The notes: generated from the sequence alone by a model not told the origin. 64,000 bases of DNA from Myxococcales bacterium (GCA_021787845.1 JAJYLH010000001.1:80452-144451); one strand, 5' to 3'; numbered from the stretch's first letter, positions 16,141 through 24,233 are shown. Numbers and translations: made by a program.

Positions 16141-17814
16141 CTACGCCGCCTCCACAGTCGGGTGTTCCTCGCTGTCGGCCGGCGGCGCCTCGACCTCGTC
16201 CCGCATCGGTTCCTTGCGGAAGTTGAGCTCGCGCTCCTTCTCTCCCTTCATCACGAGCGCGTTGGCGACCAGCTCGGTGATGCCGCTGACCTTCACGCCG
16301 GGCGCCCAGAAATCGCAGACGGTCGTCAGGGTCGCCCGATCGATCGCGCAGCAGGCGGCGAGCACGTTGACGCCGTGCTTGTCCTGGACGTACTGGACCG
16401 CCTTCCCGCGCGGCATCCCGCCGCGCAGCCGCATCTCCATGTTTTCGTCGGTGCCCAGGCCCGCGCCGCCGCCGCAGCAGAAGGTCTTTTCGCGGATGGT
16501 CCCTTCGGGCATCTCGAAGAAGTTGTGGCAGGCCGCTTTGATCACTTGCCGCGGCTCTTCCAGCATGCCCATCGCGCGGGCCGGGTTGCAGGAGTCGTGG
16601 AAGGTCACCCGCCGGCCGTCGTTGCGCGAGGCGTCCAGCTCGAGCTTGCCGTGCTGCACGAGGTCCGCCGTGAACTCCATGATGTGAATCATCTTGGTCG
16701 ACCGGGCGTTCTCGAAGACCGTGCCGGTGATCGGCGACTTCGGGACCTCCAGGAAATCGGGCGGCCCGTTCATCGTGTCCATGTACTGGTTGATGACGCG
16801 CCACATGTGGCCGCACTCGCCGCCGAGAATCCACTTGACGCCGAGCCGCTTGGCCTCCGCGTACATCTTCGAGTTCAGCCGTTTCATCATGTCGGCCGAG
16901 GTGAAGAGGCCGAAGTTGCCGCCCTCGGAGGCGTAGGTGCTCCAGGTGTAGTTGAGCCCCAGCTCGTGAAAGAGCGCCAGATAGCCCATGCAGGTGTAGA
17001 TGCCGGGCTCCGCCAGAAAATCGCCGGACGGCGTGACGAAGAGGATGTCCGCGCCCTTCTTGTTGATGGGAACGTCGATGTGGACGCCGGTCACCTCCTC
17101 CACGTCCTCGGCGAAGAACTCGAGGGTGTCCTTGAGGCCATGCGGCTGGATGCCCAGGTGGTTCCCGGTGCGGTAGCAGTCGGCGACCGGGTGCATGACC
17201 CAGTTGACCGACAGGCCGAGCAGGTGCAGCAGCTCGCGGCCCATCATCGTGATTTCGGCGGTGTCGATGCCGTAGGGGCAAAAGACCGAGCAGCGCCGGC
17301 ACTCGGTGCATTGATAGAAGTAATAGAACCACTCCTTGAGCACTTCCGGCGTCAGCGGGCGCGCGCCGGCCCAGCGGCCGAGGATTTTCCCGAAGGTGGT
17401 GAAGTCGTGGCGATAGACGCTGCGCAAGAGCTCCGCGCGCAGCACCGGCATGTTCTTCGGGTCGCCGCCGCCGATGTAGAAGTGGCACTTGTCCGCGCAG
17501 GCGCCGCAGCGCACGCAGATGTCCATGAAGACCTTGAACGACCGGTACTTCTGCAGCCGCTCCCGCATCCCGTCGAAGATGATCCGCTTCCAGTTCTCCG
17601 GGAGCTTCCAGTCCTCGTCGGTCGGATGCCAGGCGTGTCCGTTGGGAAAACCGATGTGCTCCAGGTCCTTGGGCTTGGAGGGATAGATGAAGCTGCCGGG
17701 CCGGAAGACGGTCGGCGTGTCCCGCCAGTCGGTCGCGGGCGGCTGGTAATCGACCCGATGGACCTCTTCCGGGTGGTAGTACTCGAGCTCGTCCGGCTTG
17801 TGCGCTTGAGACAT
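16141..17814 (-). CDS. dsrK: DsrK, HdrD-like catalytic subunit of DsrMKJOP
   Basis: The 557-residue protein has two ferredoxin motifs (CVRCGACADKC near residue 100 and CTECRRCSVFCP near 160) and a CCG domain with GECGHM, HDSCN and FCCGGGAG. The last motif reads AACCAIDRA rather than CxxC, which I believe is usual for DsrK but could not check. It is cytoplasmic, bound to DsrM, and acts on DsrC disulfide/trisulfide. The ATG lies two bases after dsrM with AAGGAG inside the end of dsrM. The C-terminus has an acidic, glutamate-rich tail. Confidence 0.95.
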   Translation of the reverse strand: MSQAHKPDELEYYHPEEVHRVDYQPPATDWRDTPTVFRPGSFIYPSKPKDLEHIGFPNGHAWHPTDEDWKLPENWKRIIFDGMRERLQKYRSFKVFMDICVRCGACADKCHFYIGGGDPKNMPVLRAELLRSVYRHDFTTFGKILGRWAGARPLTPEVLKEWFYYFYQCTECRRCSVFCPYGIDTAEITMMGRELLHLLGLSVNWVMHPVADCYRTGNHLGIQPHGLKDTLEFFAEDVEEVTGVHIDVPINKKGADILFVTPSGDFLAEPGIYTCMGYLALFHELGLNYTWSTYASEGGNFGLFTSADMMKRLNSKMYAEAKRLGVKWILGGECGHMWRVINQYMDTMNGPPDFLEVPKSPITGTVFENARSTKMIHIMEFTADLVQHGKLELDASRNDGRRVTFHDSCNPARAMGMLEEPRQVIKAACHNFFEMPEGTIREKTFCCGGGAGLGTDENMEMRLRGGMPRGKAVQYVQDKHGVNVLAACCAIDRATLTTVCDFWAPGVKVSGITELVANALVMKGEKERELNFRKEPMRDEVEAPPADSEEHPTVEAA

Positions 17815-17816
17815 GC

Positions 17817-18803
17817 TCACTCCTTGTCCAGAGGCAGGCCGGCCTCGCGCATCCGGTCGCGGAATTCGTCCTCGTACTCCGCGTAGGTGTGGACCGGGAG
17901 CGGACGGTTCCACGGATTGACGTGGTGGCGCGCGCGGTTGTCGTTGGCGAGGTTGCGCGTCGGCGACAAGAAGACGCCGCCCAGGTGCATCAGCTTGCTG
18001 AACGGGAAGTAGGCGAGCAGCGTGCTGACGCAGAACAGGTGCGCGTAGAAAATCCAGCCCACCGCAGGCGGATGTGGCGCGAGGACCAGAAGACCCATCA
18101 CCGCGGCCTTGACCTGCGAGACGTCGACCTTGTCGATGTGCCTCATCCACAGGCCGGTGCAGCCGATGGCGAGGAACAAGAACAGCGGAAAGTAGTCGGC
18201 CGGGAGCGACAGATAGCGCATCCGCGCCCAGCCGAGGCGCCGCGCGAGCAGGAACGTCACCGCGCCCAGGAAGACGAAGCTCGTGATGTAGATCCCCGGA
18301 ACGCCGACCTGCAAGAAGCCGTCGACGTTGGTGAGGACGTCGACGAACCGGGGAATCGGAGCGAAGAAGAAGCGCAGGTGGCGCAGGACGATGATCAGCA
18401 TCGAGTAGTGGAAGGCGAGCGCCGCCGCCCACAGCCACTTGTTGGTACGATAGGCGAGCTGGCCGTCGCGCAAGACCGTTTCGCGGTTGCGGAAGAGCGA
18501 GCGAAACGCCAGAATCTCCAGCGCCATCCGGCCCATGGCTTGCCATCCGGTCGCGGGGTTGTCGAGCTTGTCCTGTTTGATCCACGGAAGCGACTTCTGC
18601 TGGCCGCAGGTCGTGGGAATGCGGAACGGCACCGGCGAGCGGCCCCAGCCGATGACCTTGACGACGATGCCGACCAGAAAGACCGCGGCCGCGAAGTAGG
18701 GAACGACGACGCCAAAGAGCCAGCGCAGGTCGCCCAGGTGAACGCCGACGTACGCGGCGAGCAGGAGCACGAGGACCGCGGCGAGAGAAACGAGAGCTTT
18801 CAT
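17817..18803 (-). CDS. dsrM: DsrM, cytochrome b membrane subunit of DsrMKJOP
   Basis: The 328-residue protein has about six hydrophobic helices and several helix histidines (for example in AFHYSMLIIVLRH and YAHLFCVS), the NarI-like pattern for two hemes b and menaquinone oxidation. The DKLDNPATGWQAMGRMALEI segment between helices and the C-terminal RHHVNPWNRPLPVHTY are DsrM-like. The start overlaps the RsbRD-type gene by four bases (ATGA), and a palindrome lies just upstream at 18815-18888. It hands electrons to DsrK. Confidence 0.93.
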   Translation of the reverse strand: MKALVSLAAVLVLLLAAYVGVHLGDLRWLFGVVVPYFAAAVFLVGIVVKVIGWGRSPVPFRIPTTCGQQKSLPWIKQDKLDNPATGWQAMGRMALEILAFRSLFRNRETVLRDGQLAYRTNKWLWAAALAFHYSMLIIVLRHLRFFFAPIPRFVDVLTNVDGFLQVGVPGIYITSFVFLGAVTFLLARRLGWARMRYLSLPADYFPLFLFLAIGCTGLWMRHIDKVDVSQVKAAVMGLLVLAPHPPAVGWIFYAHLFCVSTLLAYFPFSKLMHLGGVFLSPTRNLANDNRARHHVNPWNRPLPVHTYAEYEDEFRDRMREAGLPLDKE

Positions 18804-19435
18804 GGTTCACCACCGTAGGGCGGGGGCTCGTCCCCCGCCGAATCGCCCAGGCAATCCGACGCGGTCGGGGGACAAGCCCCCGCCCTACGTATTTCTCCTC
18901 CAACGGGATTCAACGTGATCAGCGGCGGCTCTTCGACCATGTCGAGCGTGCCGGCCTCGATGTTCCAGCGACGCAAGAGCCCGCCCACGCTGCGTTTGAG
19001 CTCGTTCAGGCGAAGCTGGAACACCTGTTCGCGCAGGCGGACGTAGACGTCGAACGCCTGCATGCCCAGCCGCTCGATCTGCCGATCGAACGCAGCGAGA
19101 TCGTCCAATGACGCGCCGGGGACCTCTTCGCGCACGATTTCGCGCAAGCGCCAAACGAACCCGACCGCCTGCGAAGGCGACAAATCCTGGACGGCCCGGA
19201 CGCGCAACACCGCGTCGAGCGCGGACGCGGCGGCGGTCCCGGGAGGCTCTGGGCTCGCCGCCGCGTGGAGAAGGTGAGGCAACTCGGTCCGGTACGTGTT
19301 TCCGACCGGATTCGCGAACGGATCTCGTTGCTGGCGCCAGAGCTTGCCCCCGACGCCGTGCTCATCGAGGATGGCGTCGATCCAGCGCTCGACCAGCGCT
19401 CGCTCCTTCTGCGCGATGAGCTCCGAGAGCGACAT
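18800..19435 (-). CDS. RsbRD N-terminal-domain protein (RsbT co-antagonist type)
   Basis: The 211-residue protein begins SELIAQKERALVERWIDAI, the pattern of the RsbRD N-terminal domain (PF14361), a helical sensor-like module found in stressosome proteins and also as a stand-alone gene ahead of dsrM in sulfur metabolisers. No STAS domain follows. Most of the sequence is amphipathic helix. Its last 25-30 residues (PP, CLGDSAGDEPPPYGGEP) are encoded by the palindromic repeat at 18815-18888 and end in an ATGA overlap with dsrM, so the natural C-terminus was probably nearer residue 183. It lies 87 bases after dsrC. Role unknown; possibly regulation or assembly of DsrMK. Confidence 0.75.
   Translation of the reverse strand: MSLSELIAQKERALVERWIDAILDEHGVGGKLWRQQRDPFANPVGNTYRTELPHLLHAAASPEPPGTAAASALDAVLRVRAVQDLSPSQAVGFVWRLREIVREEVPGASLDDLAAFDRQIERLGMQAFDVYVRLREQVFQLRLNELKRSVGGLLRRWNIEAGTLDMVEEPPLITLNPVGGEIRRAGACPPTASDCLGDSAGDEPPPYGGEP
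18815..18888. repeat. Palindromic element GTAGGGCGGGGGCT...AGCCCCCGCCCTAC
   Basis: The arms of about 21 bases are near-perfect inverted repeats (GTAGGGCGGGGGCTCGTCCC against GGGACAAGCCCCCGCCCTAC) around about 30 bases. The element covers the 3' end of the RsbRD-type gene and ends 12 bases before the dsrM start, so its hairpin may influence dsrM translation. Confidence 0.8.
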
Positions 19436-19522
19436 ACACCCATCCTCTGGGCGAACCTCTTTTGAGAGGCCGCCCGTCGATTCGTCTGGCCTCGAACGGA
19501 CGTGCGAGTCGCGCGCGACGGG

Positions 19523-19840
19523 TTAGACGCAGCCGGTCGGCTTGGGCAGGCCCGCCACCTTGCACGCGCCCTTGGCGGGTCCCGAGGGGAAGAGCTCGTA
19601 GATCTGTCCGAGCTTCATGCCCGTGTCCTTGCAGACCTTGCGAATCATCGGGGCGACGCCGAACTTCTGGTAGTAGTCGCGCAGGTAGTTGACGAGCTTC
19701 CAGTGGGGCTCGGTCAGGTCCTTGACCCCTTCGGTCTCGGCGAGGGCGAGCGCGACTTTCTGATCCCACAGCTCGGGCTGCTGAATGAAGCCGTCTTCAT
19801 CCAACTCGAGCATCATTTCACCGACTTTGAGCTGCGCCAT
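19523..19840 (-). CDS. dsrC: DsrC sulfur carrier protein
   Basis: This 105-residue protein carries the DsrC/TusE fold signatures (DEDGFI, HWKLVNYLRDYY, KLGQIYELFPSGPAKGACKVAGLPKP in pieces) and both redox cysteines, Cys93 and Cys104, separated by ten residues with Val last. It is therefore a true DsrC able to form the intramolecular disulfide and the DsrAB trisulfide, not a one-cysteine TusE. It hands sulfur between DsrAB and DsrK. The start overlaps the end of the TPR gene by 23 bases, so translation is likely coupled. Confidence 0.97.
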   Translation of the reverse strand: MAQLKVGEMMLELDEDGFIQQPELWDQKVALALAETEGVKDLTEPHWKLVNYLRDYYQKFGVAPMIRKVCKDTGMKLGQIYELFPSGPAKGACKVAGLPKPTGCV

Positions 19841-20411
19841 TGCGGTTCTCCTCTTCTGCGTGCGTGGACGGACGAGCGAACGTGGACTTCTTCTTGCGCG
19901 CCAGGATCAGCGCGAGCGGCTCCTGCTCCGCGGGCTTGGGCGAATAGCCGAGCTCGGCGGCGTAGGCGATGCAGAGCTGGGCTTCATCGGTCCTGCCCAG
20001 CTCCTCGAGCGCGGGCGCCAGGTGGAAGAAAGCCGCTCCGTTCTTGGGATCGAGCGCGATGGCCCGCGACAGGCAGTCGACCGCGGCCTTCGCCTTGCCG
20101 AGACAGAGAAGCCCGAGGCCCTGATTGAAGTGGGCCAGCCCGAGGTCCGGCTGCGCTTCGACCGCCCGGCGATTGGCCTCGACGCTCTCCTGGAACTGCC
20201 ACTTCGCCAAGAGAATGCCGCCCAGGTTGACCCAGGCGCCCGCGCATGTCGGATCGAGCTCCACCGCCGCCCGCAGCTCCCCCTCGGCGTCGGTGAGCTG
20301 TCCGGACTTGATGAGCGCGGTGCCCCGGGAGAGGTGCGCGCAGGCCTGCTCCTGCGCGTCGTCGGAGGCAATCTCGCGGGCAGCCGGGGTGATCTCAGCC
20401 GTGGCCTTCAT
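19818..20411 (-). CDS. TPR protein in the dsr operon
   Basis: The 197-residue protein has about four tetratricopeptide repeats (residues about 22-165), such as GRGTALIKSGQ-type, GAWVNLGGILLAKWQ, GLAHFNQGLGLLCLGK and AAFFHLAPALEELGR segments. No signal peptide is visible, so it is cytoplasmic. Its start shares ATGA with the dsrN stop and its end overlaps dsrC by 23 bases, which places it firmly in the operon. TPR proteins scaffold protein complexes; assembly of Dsr proteins or delivery of DsrC is a guess. I do not recognise a named Dsr protein in it. Confidence 0.85.
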   Translation of the reverse strand: MKATAEITPAAREIASDDAQEQACAHLSRGTALIKSGQLTDAEGELRAAVELDPTCAGAWVNLGGILLAKWQFQESVEANRRAVEAQPDLGLAHFNQGLGLLCLGKAKAAVDCLSRAIALDPKNGAAFFHLAPALEELGRTDEAQLCIAYAAELGYSPKPAEQEPLALILARKKKSTFARPSTHAEEENRNGAAQSR

Positions 20412-22039
20412 GAGAGTCTCCGCCCGTCGCTCGAGATGGACGGGAAGCGAGTGGGTTGCGCGGTCCGGCCCGGCGCCGCCAAGCGCTGGGGACGGCCGCC
20501 CGACATTCCAGAGCGATCGCTGAGCAACGAGTCCTGCGCCGACCGCTCTGGAAGGACGGCCGGCCGGTCGGGTGATCGTTTCATGGCACTGGACGCATCC
20601 TGGGCGACCGGACCGATGGAGTGTGCCGAAATGCGAAATGCGTGCGCGGCGCGGACGAGACCGGGCGCCCATTCGGGCACGCCGAGCGCGTGGAGATGCG
20701 TGTAGGTCGCGACGACGTTCCCGACCCGCATTCCGTCGCGGCCGTCGCCCAGTCCGGTGCCGCGGCCCAGAGTCATCACTGTTTCGAGCGCGGACGGCCC
20801 GACGAGCCGCGAGTAGTGAAATTCGTGGCCGCGCAAGGTCGTGCCGATGTCGAGGAACGGGTTGGCGCGATCGATCTGCGCCGAGACGTAGCCGTGGCCT
20901 TGGGGGCGCGTGAAGACTTCGACGGAGAACGGTAGCGCTCCTGCCATCGGGTAGTCGCCATCGCCGTGGCGAACCGAGCGCGACAGGTACATCAGCCCGC
21001 CGCACTCGGCCCAGACCGGAAGGCCCTCGGAGATGGCGCGCGCGAGTTGGGCGCGCAACTTGGCATTCGCGCTGAGGGCGGGCGCGTGCTCTTCGGGGAA
21101 CCCGCCGCCGGCGTAGAGCGCGTCGATAGCCGGGAGATCCTCGTCCGCGAGCGGCGAGATGGTAACGATCTCCGCACCCGCCGCCTCGAGCGCTTCCAGG
21201 TTCTCTGGGTAGTAGAACGAGAACGCCGCGTCGCGCAGGACGCCGATCTTCGCCGTCGGGGAAGTTCGTAGGAGGGGTGGAGCGCAGCGCAGCCCATCAT
21301 CCCGTGCCGTCGCCAACGCGCTGGATGGGCTCTGCTCCGTTTCACCCGTCCAACCGCTTGCGGCGATGACCGCATCAACGTCGACGTACTTCTCCGCGAC
21401 CTCCGCCAGCCGCTCGAGCGCGGCTTCCCGCTGGGGGTGCTCGTCCGCGCAAACGAGACCGAGGTGCCGGCTCGGTAGCCACTGCTCGTCGAGTCGCGGG
21501 ATGGCACCGATCACTGGAATGTCGCTCACGTCGGCGAGCGCGCGTCGGATGAGATCTTCCTGTCGCCGGGTGGCGACGCGGTTGAGAATCACGCCGGCGA
21601 TGGGCAGGTCCGGATCCAGGGCCCGGCAGCCCAGCAGCAGTGCGGCCGCGGTGCGGGTGACCTTGACCGCGTTGACTACCTGCAGGACCGGAGCGCCGAG
21701 GACTTTTGCCAACGCGGCGGTGGAGTGCGAGCCGCGTTCGTCGAGGCCGTCGAAGAGGCCGCGGTTGCCTTCGATCAGCGCCAGATCGGAGGTCGCGGCG
21801 GCCCTGGCGACTGATGCGAGAATCGCCTCGCGCGACATCAGATAGGTGTCGAGGTTGCGTCCCGGTGCGCGGGCGGCGGCGCCGAGCCAGGCGGCGTCGA
21901 TGAAGTCCGGCCCCTTCTTGAACGGCGCCACGCGCCAGCCGCGGTTCACCAGCGCCCGTAAGAGACCGAGGGCCACGAGGCTCTTGCCGGCGTCCCCGGA
22001 GAGCCCCGCCACGACCGCTGTCGGCATGCCGCTCGGCAC
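20408..22039 (-). CDS. dsrN: DsrN, cobyrinic acid a,c-diamide synthase-like siroheme amidase
   Basis: DsrN amidates siroheme to siroamide for DsrAB using glutamine and ATP. The 543-residue protein has the P-loop GLSGDAGKS near residue 12, the IEGNRGLFDG segment, and a class I glutaminase domain with PVWAECGGLMYL (catalytic Cys) and GHEFHYS. A second ATG at residue 5 is an equal candidate start. Residues about 230-258 (from TGETEQSPSS to PPLLRT) are encoded by a MITE-like palindrome inserted in frame. About 65 residues after the glutaminase domain are also repeat-derived. Core motifs survive, so it may still work. It overlaps the TPR gene by ATGA. Confidence 0.93.
   Translation of the reverse strand: MPSGMPTAVVAGLSGDAGKSLVALGLLRALVNRGWRVAPFKKGPDFIDAAWLGAAARAPGRNLDTYLMSREAILASVARAAATSDLALIEGNRGLFDGLDERGSHSTAALAKVLGAPVLQVVNAVKVTRTAAALLLGCRALDPDLPIAGVILNRVATRRQEDLIRRALADVSDIPVIGAIPRLDEQWLPSRHLGLVCADEHPQREAALERLAEVAEKYVDVDAVIAASGWTGETEQSPSSALATARDDGLRCAPPLLRTSPTAKIGVLRDAAFSFYYPENLEALEAAGAEIVTISPLADEDLPAIDALYAGGGFPEEHAPALSANAKLRAQLARAISEGLPVWAECGGLMYLSRSVRHGDGDYPMAGALPFSVEVFTRPQGHGYVSAQIDRANPFLDIGTTLRGHEFHYSRLVGPSALETVMTLGRGTGLGDGRDGMRVGNVVATYTHLHALGVPEWAPGLVRAAHAFRISAHSIGPVAQDASSAMKRSPDRPAVLPERSAQDSLLSDRSGMSGGRPQRLAAPGRTAQPTRFPSISSDGRRLS
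20506..20553. repeat. Palindrome encoding part of the DsrN C-terminal tail
   Basis: TTCCAGAGCGATCG (20506-20519) and CGACCGCTCTGGAA (20540-20553) form inverted arms around 20 bases, flanked by further GACGGCCG and CGGCC words. It lies beyond the conserved glutaminase domain of dsrN and is read in frame to the dsrN stop. Confidence 0.6.
21268..21352. repeat. Palindromic MITE/REP-like element inside dsrN (copy 2)
   Basis: Arms GTAGGAGGGGTGGAGCGCAG and GCTCCGTTTCACCCGTCC match the element at 16022-16098 along the whole length, with a slightly longer centre. The insertion is in frame and adds about 28 residues between the ATPase and glutaminase halves of DsrN. Confidence 0.82.
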
Positions 22040-22051
22040 CGCGAAGACCTC

Positions 22052-23776
22052 CTAGACCATCTCCAAGAAGCCGCAGGGACACTCCGCTGCGCACTTGTTG
22101 CAGCCGTCGCAGGTGTCGAGATTGACCTTGTAGAAGTGACCGAGCCTGGGGTCCGCTTCCTTCTTGAAGCAGGACGGCGTGCAGAACATCCAACAGCGTT
22201 CGCAGCCGAAGCAGAGGCCGCAGGAGAAGCAGCGGCTCGCCTCGTCGAGGAACTGCTCCTGGGTGATGCCGTGATCGATTTCCGCGTGGGGCTGGGCGAG
22301 GCGCGTGGGCGCGTCGAGCTTGGCGCGTTCGGCGCGCGGCTTCGGATCGTAGTAGTCGATTTTCAGCCGCTCGGGCTTGATGTCCTTGAGCTTCGCGGCC
22401 TCCGGGAGCGCTTCCCCTCGGAGGGTGGCGTGAATCGCTTCCGCCGCTTTGCGACCCTGGCCGACCGCGATGGTGGCGAGCCCCAATTCGACGTTGTCGC
22501 CGCCGCTGAAGACCCTTTCGAGGCTGGTGCGGCCCCAGGCGTCGGCCGACAGCCAGCGGGTTTCCGCCAGAGGACCGCCGACGGTGCCGAAGTCCGGCTC
22601 CTGGCTGACCGCGGCGATCACTGTGTCGCACGCAAACTCGATGAATTCGCCTTCGATGGGCACCGGCGAGCGACGGCCGGAGCTGTCGGGTTCGCCCAGC
22701 CGCATCCGCTGCAGCACCAGCTTCGTGACTTGGCCCCGCTCGTCCCGCTCGATGCGGGCCGGTGCGGCGAGAAACTCGATCTTGACGTTCTCCTCGAGGG
22801 CGCCGACCACCTCTTCCTCGATGGCCGGCATCTCGGTGCGGGTGCGGCGGTAGAAGAGGGTCACGTCGGCGCCGAGCTTCTGCGACAGTTCTGCCGAATC
22901 CGCCGCGAGCCGCAGCGAGACGCGGGCGGCGTCGATGGCCGTGTCGCCTCCGCCGATGACGGCGACCCGCTGGCCGATTCGCGGCGCGGTGCCCAGCGCG
23001 ACCTGGCGCAGGAACTCAGTGCCGGTGTAGACGCCGGCGCCGTCCTCGCCGGGGACTCGGATCTTCTTGCCGCGGTGGGCGCCGATGGCCACGAAGATCG
23101 CTGCGTAGTCCTGTTGCAGGCTCTCGAAAGAGACCTCGCGGCCGACCGCGCAGCCGAGCTTGAGCTCGACGCCGAGCGCGACGATCCGCTGAACCTCTTT
23201 CTCCAGCACGTCCCGCGGCAGGCGGTAGTCCGGAATGCCGTACCGCAGCATCCCGCCGGCTTCGGGGAGGCTCTCAAAGAGGGTGACCGGATAGCCGCGT
23301 CGGGCGAGCTGGTATGCGCACGACAGACCCGCCGGCCCGGCGCCGATGACCGCGATCTTCTCAGTCTGGCTTCCCGGCGGCGCCAGCACCGGCAGCGTCA
23401 GATGCCGCTCCAAGCCCCAGTCGCCCAGGAACCGCTCCAGCGAGTTGATGGCGACCGCGCCATCCTTGGTCTTGCGATTGCAGTTGTCCTCGCACGGATG
23501 CGGACAGACCCGTCCCATCACCGCGGGCAGCGGGTTGGTCTGGGTCAGCATCCGGAACGCTTCGTCGAGCGCGGCCTCCAGCGGGAGGTGCAGCCGCTCC
23601 CGCTGGGAGACCGTGTTGATCCACTCCCGCACGCCGTTCCCCGCGGGGCATCCGATCAGGCAAGGCGCCTCTTTCTCCAGTTGCGCCGGACGCGCGGACG
23701 AAACGCCCCCCCCTGCGCCGCCGCGGCTCGTGACTTTCAACGGCTTGACGTGCTCGGATTTCTTCAGAAGCCCCAT
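22052..23776 (-). CDS. dsrL: DsrL, iron-sulfur flavoprotein NAD(P)H oxidoreductase
   Basis: The 574-residue protein resembles the glutamate synthase small subunit. Residues 39-99 hold an N-terminal cysteine set (CLIGC, CPHPCEDNC). FAD binds at IGAGPAG near 144-150, NAD(P)H at VIGGGDTAID near 285-295, and two C-terminal ferredoxin clusters (CFSCGLCFGCERC, CDGCNKCAAEC) end the chain. DsrL connects DsrAB to the NAD(P) pool. It was first seen in sulfur oxidisers and also in some sulfite or thiosulfate reducers. The chain stops right after the ferredoxin part, so no long C-terminal extension is present. It lies 12 bases before dsrN and 211 bases after dsrD. Confidence 0.93.
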   Translation of the reverse strand: MGLLKKSEHVKPLKVTSRGGAGGGVSSARPAQLEKEAPCLIGCPAGNGVREWINTVSQRERLHLPLEAALDEAFRMLTQTNPLPAVMGRVCPHPCEDNCNRKTKDGAVAINSLERFLGDWGLERHLTLPVLAPPGSQTEKIAVIGAGPAGLSCAYQLARRGYPVTLFESLPEAGGMLRYGIPDYRLPRDVLEKEVQRIVALGVELKLGCAVGREVSFESLQQDYAAIFVAIGAHRGKKIRVPGEDGAGVYTGTEFLRQVALGTAPRIGQRVAVIGGGDTAIDAARVSLRLAADSAELSQKLGADVTLFYRRTRTEMPAIEEEVVGALEENVKIEFLAAPARIERDERGQVTKLVLQRMRLGEPDSSGRRSPVPIEGEFIEFACDTVIAAVSQEPDFGTVGGPLAETRWLSADAWGRTSLERVFSGGDNVELGLATIAVGQGRKAAEAIHATLRGEALPEAAKLKDIKPERLKIDYYDPKPRAERAKLDAPTRLAQPHAEIDHGITQEQFLDEASRCFSCGLCFGCERCWMFCTPSCFKKEADPRLGHFYKVNLDTCDGCNKCAAECPCGFLEMV

Positions 23777-23863
23777 GATGCGATGCCCTCGAGAAGACGG
23801 AACGAAGTGCCTGAACCGAACAGCGACCTCGCTCCGGGCTCAGTTCGAAGATGAGTCAAAATC

Positions 23864-23947
23864 CGCTCGTCCTCAGCGCAGTCGAAGGACGAGCGCTTTC
23901 CTGCCGGCGTCCGCTCATCCCTCGACTGCGCTCGGGATGAGCGGACG
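23864..23947. repeat. Double hairpin repeat between dsrD and dsrL
   Basis: There are two adjacent dyads: CGCTCGTCCT/AGGACGAGCG (23864-23895) and CGTCCGCTCATCCC/GGGATGAGCGGACG (23908-23947). Their loops are complementary to each other (AGCGCAGTCGA and TCGACTGCGCT). The words are shared with the repeats at 26944-27030 and 57464-57565. It may act as an mRNA-stabilising or attenuating structure within the operon. Confidence 0.75.
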
Positions 23948-23987
23948 TTGATCGCATGCGGCCGATCTCGGACGGCGAACGATCGTC

Positions 23988-24233
23988 CTACGACGCCGGG
24001 TGGTAGTCCGGGTTGAGCACGATGTAGCTGCCTCCGACGTACGAGTAGGTGCAGCGGCCGTCGTCGATGATCACCCGGATGGCCTCCTTGCACTTCTGCT
24101 TGTCGCATGCCTCTCCGAACTGCTCGATCATCGCCTTGGTCAGGTCCGTCGCCTTCAGGTTCTTCTTGCCGTGGTAGTCCTTGACCATGCCGTACATGGT
24201 CTCGGCCACCTTCTCGACGCTCAGGTCTTCCAT
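23988..24233 (-). CDS. dsrD: DsrD, small winged-helix activator of DsrAB
   Basis: The 81-residue protein lies 17 bases after dsrB with AAGGAGG before its ATG. It has the DsrD layout: two helices (LTKAMIEQFGEACD, KCKEAIRVIIDDG) and a short wing (CTYSYVGGSYIVL). DsrD is an allosteric activator of sulfite reduction by DsrAB and is usually absent from sulfur oxidisers with the reverse pathway. The match to characterised DsrD is by pattern and position rather than close identity, and a structure prediction would confirm the winged helix. Two cysteines (43 and 48) precede the recognition helix. Confidence 0.82.
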   Translation of the reverse strand: MEDLSVEKVAETMYGMVKDYHGKKNLKATDLTKAMIEQFGEACDKQKCKEAIRVIIDDGRCTYSYVGGSYIVLNPDYHPAS

